Source: Hedera helix (lineage: Eukaryota; Streptophyta; Magnoliopsida; Apiales; Araliaceae). Taken from it: 64,000 nt of DNA. The notes under the pieces were generated by a model. It was given only the letters and a program-made list of their open reading frames with translations, searched no databases and had not been told where the DNA came from. Numbering within the stretch: the stretch's first letter is position 1; each line of letters begins with the position of its first letter. Positions 34,893 through 46,357 of the stretch are shown here, piece by piece. The translations under genes were made by a program, and so were the position numbers. The DNA lies in assembly GCA_947179155.2 (NCBI GenBank), contig OX359266.1, positions 42,371,039 to 42,435,038 on the forward strand, given 5' to 3'.

Positions 34893-37757
34893 TGTAAGAC
34901 CCCGAATTTTATGAAATACAAAATTTAATTTTTCTTCATATATATTTTTTTTGAAACAGTAAGTGGTTAAATTAACAAAATTGAAAGTTAAGGATGTTAT
35001 GTGCAAATTTTATTTTGTCGGACAATATTCGCTTTGTCGGGGAATATTCGTTTGGTCGGGGAATATTCGTGCCGTACGACGGCGCCGAAATAATAAATTA
35101 TTGGTGGACCCCACAACGGAATATTTGTCGGATATAGAAAACGACAGAAGTAACCTTTTTAAATAAAAATAGTCAACGGAACTGTTAAAATACCGGTGAT
35201 AAAAGAATAGTAGCATACGGTAGTTTATGGTATTTTCTGTAGCACACGGTACTCTACAGTAACACACGGTATTGCATAGTGTCTCATAATATTGGTCTGA
35301 TAATTGACACCGTAACTGTTACGCATCATTTCATCGATAATTGTCACTGCATAATATTTTATATTATCAATTCAATAATTGTTGTTACACAGTATTTTGC
35401 ATTATTGATTTAATAATTGTCATTACACTGTATTTTATATCATTGAGTCAATAATTGTTGTTGCACTGTTTTTAAAATTATTGAACCTAATAATTGTCAC
35501 AGTAACATATGCACAGTAATTCACATTATTGAATCAATAATTGTCATTACACAGTAACGTATGCTTTATTTTACATTATTGTTATCTCTATTATGATGTT
35601 ATTTAAACAGTTATATTTCATTAATTTATTGACTTGATATCTAAGAGCTAACTATACTGTATTTATAACAATTAGTCATAATAATTGAATTGATAAAGTT
35701 ATTTGTTTATAATATAAAGTTAGGTGATTATTAGGTGATATGAAATGAATGGTGTAGATTAAAGTGTGAATTATTGTTGAATAATTGAATTGATTTGTTT
35801 ATAATATAAAGTTAGGTGATTATTAGGTGATATGAAATGAATGGTGTAGATTAAAGTGTGAATTATTGTTGAATAATTAAATTGATTTGTTTATAATATA
35901 AAGTTAGGTGATTATTAGGTGATATGAAATGAATGGTGTAGATTAAAGATAATATAATATTTGAAATGGATGGTGTAGATTAAAAGGTGATCTTTAAATG
36001 AATGGTTTAGATTAAATGAATGATAAGATTTTTGGCTATAAATAGAAGCCTTAACTTAAGGATTTTTCATAAACTTCCTTACTTGTTCTTTCTTTCTCTC
36101 TCTAAATACTTCTTGTGAAAGTTCTCTCTAAGTGTGCTTAAGTCATCTTGAGTATTTGTGAAGATCTATAAGTATACGTGTACTGTTCAAGTTAATCAAC
36201 CTCATTTAAATCAATATCCAGTCACGTGTTACGGTAAGGGATACCATCTTTTTCATCTTCCATTATTCAAACATACTATGGTAAGGGATTATCATTATTT
36301 GATTCTCGATAATAATATTGTTTCTTCCTTACTCATAAGACGTGCCTTTTATTTCCATGTATTAAATTGTGGGAATAACCTTACGGAGCGGATTGCCGCC
36401 TGTTGGTGAATAACCTTTCGTATTCATTCATTATTAATCTCTGAGAATAACCTTACGGAGCGGATTGCCGCCTGTTTGGTGAATAACTCTTTGTACTCAA
36501 ATTCTATTAAATTGTGGGAATAACCTTACGGAGCGGATTGCCGCCTGTTGGTGAATAACCCTTTGTATTAATTTCCTTCACCTTTTGTTAATCAAACCTG
36601 CTACGGTAAGGGATATTATTTTCTTTCATACTCCTAAATCGAAATTTATTATGGAACTATTGCTTCTATAATTCCTGAAAATATTATATGTTCCATAATA
36701 GTTGAACTTCATTATTTCAACTGAACCTTCCTATTTACGTGAACCTTTCTATTGAATTGTAACCGTTATTCTGAACTGTGGATCTTGAATATCATTTTTA
36801 AATTTCACTCCACATCATGTTGACAATTTGGACATTATTTGAATCTGTACAAAGTAAACTTCCGATACTTATTGTTATCCTATTTCTTCTGTTCATCCTT
36901 TATATCATTCTAATCATCCAAAAATCAAGCTGTTGTGAATATCTGTGGCCGGGGGCACAGATGTGATATATTTGTTGAACAGATGATAGGTTAAAGGCGA
37001 TATAATAGGTTAAAGGCGATACATCTGTTCGGTGTCTTTCATGGCACGTGGTGAGTGTTCTCTTTGGCCCGTAGTGCAAAGATGAACTGTTGTTTGGTAT
37101 GATTATGACCAAAGGCTGAATCTGGTATAATCATGACCGTTGGTGCTATATTGAATATCTTTGGCCCGTAGTACAAAGATGAACTGTTGATGTGCATGAT
37201 TATGATCAGGAACTGTGAATTTGTATTATCTTGACTAATGATATTTCAGATGATAAAAGTTGATGATGTTTTTCCTAAAAAGAGAACCGAGTGGACATTA
37301 TAGTCTGCATTATTCTTCTAATAGATTACTCATTCCGCTGCTATTATTGATCTGAACGTTGTTTAAGAATTTAACTGCAGTTTTTGATATAAACCTTGTA
37401 GTCTATTGTATTCTATTAAGAACTCAGCTGTTGAAGACTAATGATAATTTATTCGTCATTATCTTAGTCATGATATTCTTTACTGGGCTATTTGAGCTCA
37501 CCCTTTCTTTTGTTCCATTGTTTTTCAACAGGAGATGAAAACATAACAGGGTCTAGCCGGGGAATGGAGTGAGGGTCCGAGGAATAGTTATCATAGTCTT
37601 CACGTTTTGTAAAATAGTGTGGCAATAATAGTGAAGACTTAGTTGTGTATTATTATACACTGTATTGTTGTACGTTGTGCTTTGTTGTAATAATTTTGTT
37701 GTAGTCTTTTGACGACTCAAGTTTGGGCTGTGTGGGCCCAGATTTGGGGGCGTCACA
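34893..37757 (+). repeat. 5' LTR (2865 bp)
   Basis: It starts TGTAAGACCCCGAATTTTAT and ends GGGGGCGTCACA. It is rich in internal repeats: GTCGGGGAATATTCG-type units (35026-35071), about six ATAATTGT(C/T)RTTACAC-type units (35330-35570), three 92-bp units (about 35691-35968), and three units containing CGGAGCGGATTGCCGCCTG (36384, 36456, 36529). Confidence 0.95.
36037..36044 (+). promoter_or_regulatory. TATA box of the 5' LTR
   Basis: TATAAATA in the context TTTGGCTATAAATAGAAGCC is the clear core promoter. The retroelement transcript (R region) should start about 30 bases on, near 36070. The same box is in the 3' LTR at 42559-42566. Confidence 0.75.
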
Positions 37758-37758
37758 G

Positions 37759-37771
37759 TTGGCATCAGAGC
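37759..37771 (+). other. Primer-binding site (initiator tRNA-Met-like)
   Basis: TTGGCATCAGAGC starts one base after the 5' LTR. It differs from the common plant tRNA-iMet PBS TGGTATCAGAGC by one T-to-C change, so priming would include one G-T or mismatched pair. Confidence 0.8.
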
Positions 37772-37959
37772 TTAGGGATATGGTCTTTAATGGCGATCTG
37801 GGGTAGAACTAGGAGGGGAGAGACGAATAGAATCAATCACTAGTGTGTCCTACCTAAATTAGATTTATTTTTTATCTAATGAATCGATTTGAATGTAGGA
37901 ACATGAAGAGATGAGTCAGTTTATTTGAACTAACATTTATTTTGTGACCACAGTTAATT

Positions 37960-38580
37960 ATGGCATCTGGAAATCAGGAGGTTAACTATGAAATTACCGA
38001 AACAAATGTAGCTGCAAAACAAGAGGCGACGAATAATCTTCTTACAAACTCAGAGTTGAATCATTTGCCTAAGGCAAAAATTATGCGTGTTCTATCCAGT
38101 AAGGATGAAGGTGAAAGCTCTGCTACAGTCGTTCCAGATCCATTCTTAGAAGCAATTAAAGGAAGTAACGAACTTGCGGAAATTATTGCCTTTAATTTAC
38201 TCACTAATTGGGAGAGTGATATCACCTGGTTATGCTCTATAACAAAGGATCAGAATATATGGACTTTTCATATTAGTCTTTGGGATTTATGGTGTTCCAG
38301 CTATGATTTTCAAGATTATTTAAAAATGATGTTTCTATACTTTTGGGCGTTACAATTTAGAGGAATTCAGGTTAAGTTAGTCACTATCGTGGAAACTGCA
38401 GTCTATCGAAAATACTATTTTAATGGAAATCATTGGTACCTTACTACTGATGAAGTTGATGAACCCGAGAAACAGTTTGCTAGAAAATTATTCAGTGGTA
38501 TTCCCATGGTTGAAATACGTGAAGATCCGAATGAAGTATTCGGGATTCGATTTGACGATAACAGTCAAGAAACCGAATGA
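37960..38580 (+). CDS. Unrecognised 206-aa ORF in the gag position of the retrotransposon
   Basis: An open frame from ATGGCATCTGG to TGA encodes 206 residues. The first 60 or so residues are charged and probably disordered. Then comes a hydrophobic, aromatic-rich part (IWTFHISLWDLWCSSYDFQD, MMFLYFWALQFRGIQVKLVT) and an acidic end (EDPNEVFGIRFDDNSQETE). I see no retrotransposon gag core and no CCHC zinc knuckle, both of which Ty3/Gypsy gag normally has. It ends directly where protease homology starts in the +1 frame. It could be a strongly diverged gag remnant or captured host sequence. The function is unknown. Confidence 0.6.
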   Translation: MASGNQEVNYEITETNVAAKQEATNNLLTNSELNHLPKAKIMRVLSSKDEGESSATVVPDPFLEAIKGSNELAEIIAFNLLTNWESDITWLCSITKDQNIWTFHISLWDLWCSSYDFQDYLKMMFLYFWALQFRGIQVKLVTIVETAVYRKYYFNGNHWYLTTDEVDEPEKQFARKLFSGIPMVEIREDPNEVFGIRFDDNSQETE

Positions 38581-39239
38581 GGTGATAACCGGTAAGCTAT
38601 TCATAAATTCTCGTGAAGTCTATGCCATATTAGATACTGGCTCTATCCACTCTTTTATCTCACCTATATGTACTCAACGTTTAAATTTGACTATTGAAAA
38701 CTTAAATCTTGTCTTATCAGTTGAAACCTCATTGGGAGAAATACCTATTACATTTACTATCTATAAATCTTGCCTAGTTCAAATCAACAACCTCACATTA
38801 CCTGTTGACCTTATTTCTTTGGAGATGCGTGAATTTGATGTGATTTTAGGAATTGATTGGTTGACTACCCATCATGCTAAAATTGATTGTTTTCATAAGA
38901 TTATTAGTTTTCATATTCCTAATCAACCTGTCATGCAAATTCAAGCAACTAAACCATTGAAATCTATAACTGTTATTTCTAGCCATAAAGCCATTCGTTT
39001 ATTGAAAAACGGATGTCAAGCCTTTTTAGCTCATGTCACTGATTTGAACAAAAACACGTCAAACTTGAATGATATTCCCATTGTTAATGAGTTTCCTGAT
39101 GTTTTTTTTCTGAGGAACTTTCTGGCTTACCCCAAACCGTGAAATTGAATTCTGTATCGATCTTGAACCCGGCACTAAGCCCATTTTTAAAGTCCCATAC
39201 CAAATGGCCCCCATAGAACACCAAGAGTTGAAAGTTTAA
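38581..39239 (+). pseudogene. Broken pol N-part: aspartic protease and start of RT linker
   Basis: Read in the +1 frame relative to the preceding ORF (open from 38423), this gives TGKLFINSREVYAILDTGSI, with the retropepsin active site DTGS at about 38633. FDVILGIDWL and the pre-RT motif EFPDVF follow. At about 39100 a run of eight T shifts the frame, and a missing C near 39134 shifts it again. The text then continues in the next frame (FCIDLEPGTKP, FKVPYQMAPIEHQELKV) and meets TAA at 39237-39239 in place of a CAA codon. Protease itself has no stop. Confidence 0.85.
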
Positions 39240-41327
39240 TTACTAGATATCAGTATCATTCATTCTAGTACAAAACTTATATCGAGCGAGGAATGCGAGA
39301 AGAGTTTTCAAGAACTCAAGAAGAGACTGGTTTCAGCTCCTGTTCTGACCAAACCATCAGGATCAGGAGAATTTGTTATTTACAGCGATGCTTCTGGCAA
39401 AGGTCTAGGCTGTGTCCTTATGCAACATGGAAAGGTTATAGCCTACGCCTCTCGACAACTCAAAGATTATGAGAAAAATTATCCTACTCATGATCTAGAG
39501 TTGACAGCAGTCGTTTTCGCGTTGAAGATCTGGAGACACTACTTGTACGGAGAAAAAGTGGATATCTATACGGATCATAAAAGTCTCAAGTATTTCTTCA
39601 CCCAGAAGGAACTCAACATGCGACAACGACGTTGGCTTGAACTGTTAAAGGATTATGACCACACAATCCAGTATCACCCGGGAAAGGCGAACGTTGTAGC
39701 TGACGCTTTGAGCAGAAAATCTTATACAAGTACAAGTGCACTGCTGACAACACAAAAGTGTATTTTGTACGACTTGCAAAAGATGGAGATAGAGCTAAAG
39801 ACACCAGGGACCCACTCGAAGATTGCTCACGTGCGAGTAGAACCAACTTTAATCGATAAAATTAAAGCTGCTCAAGCTACCGATCCGGAACTGATAAACA
39901 TGATAAAGAAAGTACAAGAAGGTGCCATTCCCGAAGCAAGAATCGACGAGAAAGGAATACTTCGTGTCAACTCTCGACTCTGTGTTCCTAACGATCCTGA
40001 ATTAAAGCATAAAATCATGATGGAGGCACACAACACGCCGTTTGCAATCCACCCAGGAGGTACCAAGATGTATCGAGATCTTCGACATACATTTTGGTGG
40101 AACAATATGAAAAGAGAGATTGCAGAGTTTATCTCAAGGTGCCTAACTTGTCAACGTGTCAAGGCAGAGCATCAAGTTCCTAAAGGTCCATTACAATCAC
40201 TTGAAGTTCCCGAATGGAAGTGGGAACACATCAATATGGACTTCGTGACGGGTCTTCCAAAAGTTTCTCAAGGCTTAGATGCAATTTGGGTGATCGTAGA
40301 TAGATTGACCAAATCTGCTCATTTCTTGCCTATACGAGAAAACTTTTCACTTGAACGTCTTGCCGGTATGTACATAAATGAGATCGTGAGATTGCATGGC
40401 ATGCCAGTTTCCATAGTTTCTGATCGAGATCCTAGATTCACTTCACGCTTTTGGATCAGTCTACAAAAAGCTATGGGCACTGAACTACGTTTTAGTTCTG
40501 CATACCATCCTCAAACGGACGGACAATCGGAAAGGACGATCCAGACCCTCGAAGATCTTTTGAGACTTTGTGTATTAGACTTCAAAGGAAGTTGGGATAA
40601 GTACTTGCCGTTGGTGGAATTTTCTTACAACAACAGTTACCAAACAAGCATAGGCATGGCTCCATTCGAGGCTTTGTATGGAAGGAAGTGTCGCTCTCCA
40701 ATATGTTGGAATGAGGTAGGAGAAGCAAAATTGTTGGGACCCGAGTTGGTACGCTTGACGACCGAAAAGATCCAAATGATCCGACAACGAATACAGACCG
40801 CACAAGAACGACAAAAGAGTTATGCTGATCTTCATCGGAGAGACGAAAGTTTCAACGTCGGAGATCATGTATTCTTACGTGTTTCTCCATGGAAAGGGGT
40901 TACGAGATTCGGAAAGAGAGGAAAGCTCAACCCTCGATTTATTGGCCCATTTGAAATCCTCGATCGAATAGGAACCGTAGCCTACAGACTAGCCCTACCA
41001 CCAAGTATGTCTCGCATCCATAACGTTTTTCACATATCTATGTTACGTAAATATGTGAAGGACCCAAACCACGTCATTGAGTTAGAACCAGACGTTATAG
41101 CAGAGGATTTAACATACGAGGAGGTACCTGTTAAGATCCTGGATAAGAAGGAGCAGATCCTACGCTCAAAGGTTATACCTCAAGTTAAGGTTTTATGGAG
41201 GAACCAAGATACTGAGGAAATGACCTGGGAGCTAGAATCTGAGATGAAATCTAAGTATCCTTACCTCTTCGATATGTCAGGTACGTCAATTTCGGGGACG
41301 AAATTTCATAAGGAGGGGAGGTTGTAA
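39240..41327 (+). CDS. RNase H-integrase polyprotein of the retrotransposon (RT deleted)
   Basis: The open frame runs from just after the TAA at 39239 to TAA at 41327; the first ATG at 39420 gives 635 residues. A few linker codons at 39240-39284 are followed at once by SSEECEKSFQELKKRL, which normally comes after RT, so the RT fingers, palm and thumb are missing. RNase H shows SDASGKGLGCVL, YPTHDLELTAVVFALK and YTDHKSL. The integrase zinc finger is H..H..C..C (HPGGTKM...CLTCQRVK). The DDE core has MDFVTGLP, VSDRDPRF and GQSERTIQTLEDLLR. A GPF motif (FIGPFEILDRIG) follows. The C-terminal chromodomain-like part has VPVKILDKKEQ, VKVLWRNQDTEEMTWELE and YPYLF. All integrase residues look intact. 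Confidence 0.93.
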   Translation, partial: LLDISIIHSSTKLISSEECEKSFQELKKRLVSAPVLTKPSGSGEFVIYSDASGKGLGCVLMQHGKVIAYASRQLKDYEKNYPTHDLELTAVVFALKIWRHYLYGEKVDIYTDHKSLKYFFTQKELNMRQRRWLELLKDYDHTIQYHPGKANVVADALSRKSYTSTSALLTTQKCILYDLQKMEIELKTPGTHSKIAHVRVEPTLIDKIKAAQATDPELINMIKKVQEGAIPEARIDEKGILRVNSRLCVPNDPELKHKIMMEAHNTPFAIHPGGTKMYRDLRHTFWWNNMKREIAEFISRCLTCQRVKAEHQVPKGPLQSLEVPEWKWEHINMDFVTGLPKVSQGLDAIWVIVDRLTKSAHFLPIRENFSLERLAGMYINEIVRLHGMPVSIVSDRDPRFTSRFWISLQKAMGTELRFSSAYHPQTDGQSERTIQTLEDLLRLCVLDFKGSWDKYLPLVEFSYNNSYQTSIGMAPFEALYGRKCRSPICWNEVGEAKLLGPELVRLTTEKIQMIRQRIQTAQERQKSYADLHRRDESFNVGDHVFLRVSPWKGVTRFGKRGKLNPRFIGPFEILDRIGTVAYRLALPPSMSRIHNVFHISMLRKYVKDPNHVIELEPDVIAEDLTYEEVPVKILDKKEQILRSKVIPQVKVLWRNQDTEEMTWELESEMKSKYPYLFDMSGTSISGTKFHKEGRL
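41310..41322 (+). other. Polypurine tract
   Basis: AAGGAGGGGAGGT sits directly before the 3' LTR, the expected plus-strand priming site. Confidence 0.8.
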
Positions 41328-44279
41328 GACCCCGAATTTTATGAAATACAAAATTTAATTTTTCTTCATATATATTTTTTTTGAAACAGTAAGTGGTTAA
41401 ATTAACAAAATTGAAAGTTAAGGATGTTATGTGCAAATTTTATTTTGTCGGACAATATTCGCTTTGTCGGGGAATATTCGTTTGGTTGGGGAATATTCGT
41501 GCCGTACGACGGCGCCGAAATAATAAATTATTGGTGGACCCCACAACGGAATATTTGTCGGATATAGAAAACGACAGAAGTAACCTTTTTAAATAAAAAT
41601 AGTCAACGGAACTGTTAAAATACCGGTGATAAAAGAATAGTAGCATACGGTAGTTTATGGTATTTTCTGTAGCACACGGTACTCTACAGTAACACACGGT
41701 ATTGCATAGTGTCTCATATTATTGGTCTGATAATTGACACCGTAACTGTTACGCATCATTTCATCGATAATTGTCACTGCATAATATTTTATATTATCAA
41801 TTCAATAATTGTTGTTACACAGTATTTTGCATTATTGATTTAATAATTGTCATTACACTGTATTTTATATCATTGAGTCAATAATTGTTGTTGCACTGTT
41901 TTTAAAATTATTGAACCTAATAATTGTCACAGTAACATATGCACAGTAATTCACATTATTGAATCAATAATTGTCATTACACAGTAACGTATGCTTTATT
42001 TTACATTATTGTTATATCTATTATGATGTTATTTAAACAGTTGTATTTCATTAATTTATTGACTTGATATCTAAGAGCTAACTATACTGTATTTATAACA
42101 ATTAGTCATAATAATTGAATTGATAAAGTTATTTGTTTATAATATAAAGTTAGGTGATTATTAGGTGATATGAAATGAATGGTGTAGATTAAAGTGTGAA
42201 TTATTGTTGAATAATTGAATTGATTTGTTTATAATATAAAGTTAGGTGATTATTAGGTGATATGAAATGAATGGTGTAGATTAAAGTGTGAATTATTGTT
42301 GAATAATTAAATTGATTTGTTTATAATATAAAGTTAGGTGATTATTAGGTGATATGAAATGAATGGTGTAGATTAAAGTGTGAATTATTGTTGAATAATT
42401 AAATTGATTTGTTTATAATATAAAGTTAGGTGATTATTAGGTGATATGAAATGAATGGTGTAGATTAAAGATAATATAATATTTGAAATGGATGGTGTAG
42501 ATTAAAAGGTGATCTTTAAATGAATGGTTTAGATTAAATGAATGATAAGATTTTTGGCTATAAATAGAAGCCTTAACTTAAGGATTTTTCATAAACTTCC
42601 TTACTTGTTCTTTCTTTCTCTCTCTAAATACTTCTTGTGAAAGTTCTCTCTAAGTGTGCTTAAGTCATCTTGAGTATTTGTGAAGATCTATAAGTATACG
42701 TGTACTGTTCAAGTTAATCAACCTCATTTAAATCAATATCCAGTCACGTGTTACGGTAAGGGATACCATCTTTTTCATCTTCCATTATTCAAACATACTA
42801 TGGTAAGGGATTATCATTATTTGATTCTCGATAATAATATTGTTTCTTCCTTACTCATAAGACGTGCCTTTTATTTCCATGTATTAAATTGTGGGAATAA
42901 CCTTACGGAGCGGATTGCCGCCTGTTGGTGAATAACCTTTCGTATTCATTCATTATTAATCTCTGAGAATAACCTTACGGAGCGGATTGCCGCCTGTTTG
43001 GTGAATAACTCTTTGTACTCAAATTCTATTAAATTGTGGGAATAACCTTACGGAGCGGATTGCCGCCTGTTGGTGAATAACCCTTTGTATTAATTTCCTT
43101 CACCTTTTGTTAATCAAACCTGCTACGGTAAGGGATATTATTTTCTTTCATACTCCTAAATCGAAATTTATTATGGAACTATTGCTTCTATAATTCCTGA
43201 AAATATTATATGTTCCATAATAGTTGAACTTCATTATTTCAACTGAACCTTCCTATTTACGTGAACCTTTCTATTGAATTGTAACCGTTATTCTGAACTG
43301 TGGATCTTGAATATCATTTTTAAATTTCACTCCACATCATGTTGACAATTTGGACATTATTTGAATCTGTACAAAGTAAACTTCCGATACTTATTGTTAT
43401 CCTATTTCTTCTGTTCATCCTTTATATCATTCTAATCATCCAAAAATCAAGCTGTTGTGAATATCTGTGGCCGGGGGCACAGATGTGATATATTTGTTGA
43501 ACAGATGATAGGTTAAAGGCGATATAATAGGTTAAAGGCGATACATCTGTTCGGTGTCTTTCATGGCACGTGGTGAGTGTTCTCTTTGGCCCGTAGTGCA
43601 AAGATGAACTGTTGTTTGGTATGATTATGACCAAAGGCTGAATCTGGTATAATCATGACCGTTGGTGCTATATTGAATATCTTTGGCCCGTAGTACAAAG
43701 ATGAACTGTTGATGTGCATGATTATGATCAGGAACTGTGAATTTGTATTATCTTGACTAATGATATTTCAGATGATAAAAGTTGATGATGTTTTTCCTAA
43801 AAAGAGAACCGAGTGGACATTATAGTCTGCATTATTCTTCTAATAGATTACTCATTCCGCTGCTATTATTGATCTGAACGTTGTTTAAGAATTTAACTGC
43901 AGTTTTTGATATAAACCTTGTAGTCTATTGTATTCTATCAAGAACTCAGCTGTTGAAGACTAATGATAATTTATTCGTCATTATCTTAGTCATGATATTC
44001 TTTACTGGGCTATTTGAGCTCACCCTTTCTTTTGTTCCATTGTTTTTCAACAGGAGATGAAAACATAACAGGGTCTAGCCGGGGAATGGAGTGAGGGTCC
44101 GAGGAATAGTTATCATAGTCTTCACGTTTTGTAAAATAGTGTGGCAATAATAGTGAAGACTTAGTTGTGTATTATTATACACTGTATTGTTGTACGTTGT
44201 GCTTTGTTGTAATAATTTTGTTGTAGTCTTTTGACGACTCAAGTTTGGGCTGTGTGGGCCCAGATTTGGGGGCGTCACA
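41323..44279 (+). repeat. 3' LTR (2957 bp)
   Basis: Identical in layout to the 5' LTR but 92 bp longer, because it carries four 92-bp units (about 42113-42472) where the 5' LTR has three. Substitutions noted by eye against the 5' LTR are at 41487 (T/C), 41719 (T/A), 42016 (A/C), 42044 (G/A) and 43939 (C/T). Confidence 0.95.
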
Positions 44280-45303
44280 GTAACAAATTGTATTTTGCCA
44301 AATATATTTATATTTTTGTTACAGATATACAAAATAGGATGTGTTAATGTCAAATTTTGCGTGCACTCCGAAAATCACCAAAAAACATGAGCAACTTGTA
44401 CACTTAACAGTCACACTGAGAAGAGCAGTCAAAAGTGTAAATAATGAAGAGAATTAGATTGCTGGAAAATAATAAAATTATGTATAAATGTTATGTGTAC
44501 CTTAATCCCTGCTTATGACTGTATTTATAGATCATATACTTGTCTGAGACCAATTAAAAGTGGAGAGTCATTTTCAGAATCCTTTTAAGATTGCAATTAA
44601 TTATTGATTGAGTCCTTTAACTTCTTATTTCAATATAAACTCTGATACTTCCTTAATAAGTCGTTAAGAAATATAATATAGTGACACAGGGTCAAACCTA
44701 ACGTATATTTAAATATAGACCAAATTGTCTCCGAATCTTTTAATAAAAATAATTGAGTTGCACCTTAACCGGACCTAAATAATTATATCTCAACTTGATG
44801 AGACGATTATATTTTTAATTTAAGTAAGATTATTTTTTTTGTGAATTTAATTTTTTTTTTAGTTTCATTATTTTTTTTCGTGAATTCATTTATTTTTTAA
44901 TTCATTATTTTTTTAATTCTCTTTATGAATTCATTAATTTTTTTATAAATTTAAATTTTTTAATTCGTTTGTGTTAATACGTTAATTTACGTATTACATT
45001 TGTATTAAAATATTAGAAATCAAACCATATTTAGTTTTGTCATATTCTCCCCAAGTTGCAAGACGAGAATCTAAATTCACTTTCAAACTCTACATACAAA
45101 ATTCGGTAATGCTTACGCAAGTTGGAATCTTGGGCATTTAACCACTTCGTAAATAAAATCAATTTTTTTATTACTAAAAGTTTGACTTTTAAATGAAAAT
45201 TTTCATTTTCGACGAGAGGGACTATTCATTGGGACAAGGGACTATTGACCCGGTAACCATCCGAGTTTAATTATTTGTTTGACCAAGGAGTACTTGTAGA
45301 TAC

Positions 45304-46159
45304 TAGTGTACAAATGGCTCGCGGTCTATAATTTGGCTTTGGTTTGATTTGGATTCGATTTTGTTAAAGTTCGGCCTGATCAAGGTTTGGTCTGACTTGA
45401 TCTGGTCTGAAAGTCACGAACATATCACATTTTTTGGGTTCAGATTCGGCCTGACCTGGTCTATCAATAAGTCCGGCCTGGGGCCTGGCCTGAGGCCTGG
45501 GCTGGTTCACCCAAAACTCGGTCCTACCTGTCAATTTTCTTTATTCGCTATTTCAATTCTCCCACTGCAGACAAAAATTTCATCTTTGTGACAACTCATT
45601 CAATAAACAAAATAAAATTGACGTCTTTTAATACGTTCATTCATGCATATTTGTTTAGATACGAATAAAGATATTTATGAAAATATATTGACTAGTGTAA
45701 TATATAAAGATTTTTCTTATCTAACTAGCAACCTACACTTCTTATAGATCTTTCATTGCATCCTTATTTTAATAAATACTTAGCGTAACAACTAGAAAGT
45801 CATTTGTAAAATAATAATAATAAAAAAAAAAATATTTTTCATTATTGTAATTTGAAAGCTGTAACTTGTAATATATTACTTTTAATTAATACATCAATTA
45901 AGTTAAAATTTTTAATTAGTGTTTTAATAATATTTAAAATTAGTAAAAAAAATATTTGAATGGATCGAATCGGACTGGACTGACTTGACTTGACCCAAGA
46001 CCTGGCTTGGCATGCAGGCCTCAACAAGCCCCCTTTTTTAGCACCAAACCCGGCTTGCCCTAGCCTGCAGACTAAAAGTCAAAGGTCTGACTTAGTTAAC
46101 GACCAAGGCCTGGCAAGCCCGGAGGAGATCGGATCAGGTCGACCTGTTGTGCATGTCTA
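45304..46159. mobile_element. TIR element with GGCCTG-rich ends (hAT-like)
   Basis: The left end TAGTGTACAAATGGCTCG and the complement of the right end, TAGACATGCACAACAGGTCG, are imperfect inverted repeats. Both subterminal regions are rich in GGCCTG/CAGGCC repeats (45474-45506 and about 45999-46120) around an AT-rich core. No clean target duplication was found. Confidence 0.5.
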
Positions 46160-46248
46160 TTTATACACTACTCCTAGTAGAGTAATAAACTTTTGCAACT
46201 ATGAAATGACCCACCAGCAAAAAATTATTAAATATTTTTGGACATCTC

Positions 46249-46357
46249 TCACGTAATATTTTATATCACTCATATATTATTATTTTAATATTTAAAATAA
46301 AATAATTTATTTTAAATATTAAAATAACAGTATATGAATAATATAAAATATCACGTG
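46249..46357. mobile_element. Hairpin MITE
   Basis: The left arm, CACGTAATATTTTATATCAC then ATATATTATTATTTTAATATTTA, is the near complement of the right arm ending in ATATAAAATATCACGTG. A stem of about 50 bp is predicted. Confidence 0.6.

Larger units (their letters stand above)
34893..44279 (+). mobile_element. Young nonautonomous Ty3/Gypsy chromovirus-type LTR retrotransposon lacking RT
   Basis: A 9.4-kb element has two TG..CA LTRs (34893-37757 and 41323-44279). It is flanked by perfect 5-bp target duplications GTAAC (34888-34892 and 44280-44284). A PBS lies at 37759 and a purine tract just before the 3' LTR. The internal part is only about 3.6 kb. In order it has an unrecognised 206-residue ORF in the gag position, a frameshifted aspartic protease, no reverse transcriptase, and an intact RNase H-integrase ORF with a chromodomain-like tail. 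The PR-RNaseH-INT order and integrase type place it in Ty3/Gypsy, probably the Tekay/Del branch. The LTRs differ by only about five substitutions seen by eye plus one repeat unit, so insertion is recent. Confidence 0.95.

Noticed and set aside
34963..36409. ORFs of 67, 85 and 83 codons in the LTR, repeated in the 3' LTR
   Set aside because: They are duplicated only because the LTR is duplicated. They match nothing, and overlap repeat-rich U3/R sequence.
45020..45070. CATATTCTCCCCAAGTTGCA as a minus-strand retroelement edge
   Set aside because: Only a short phrase, with no LTR pair, ORF or target duplication.
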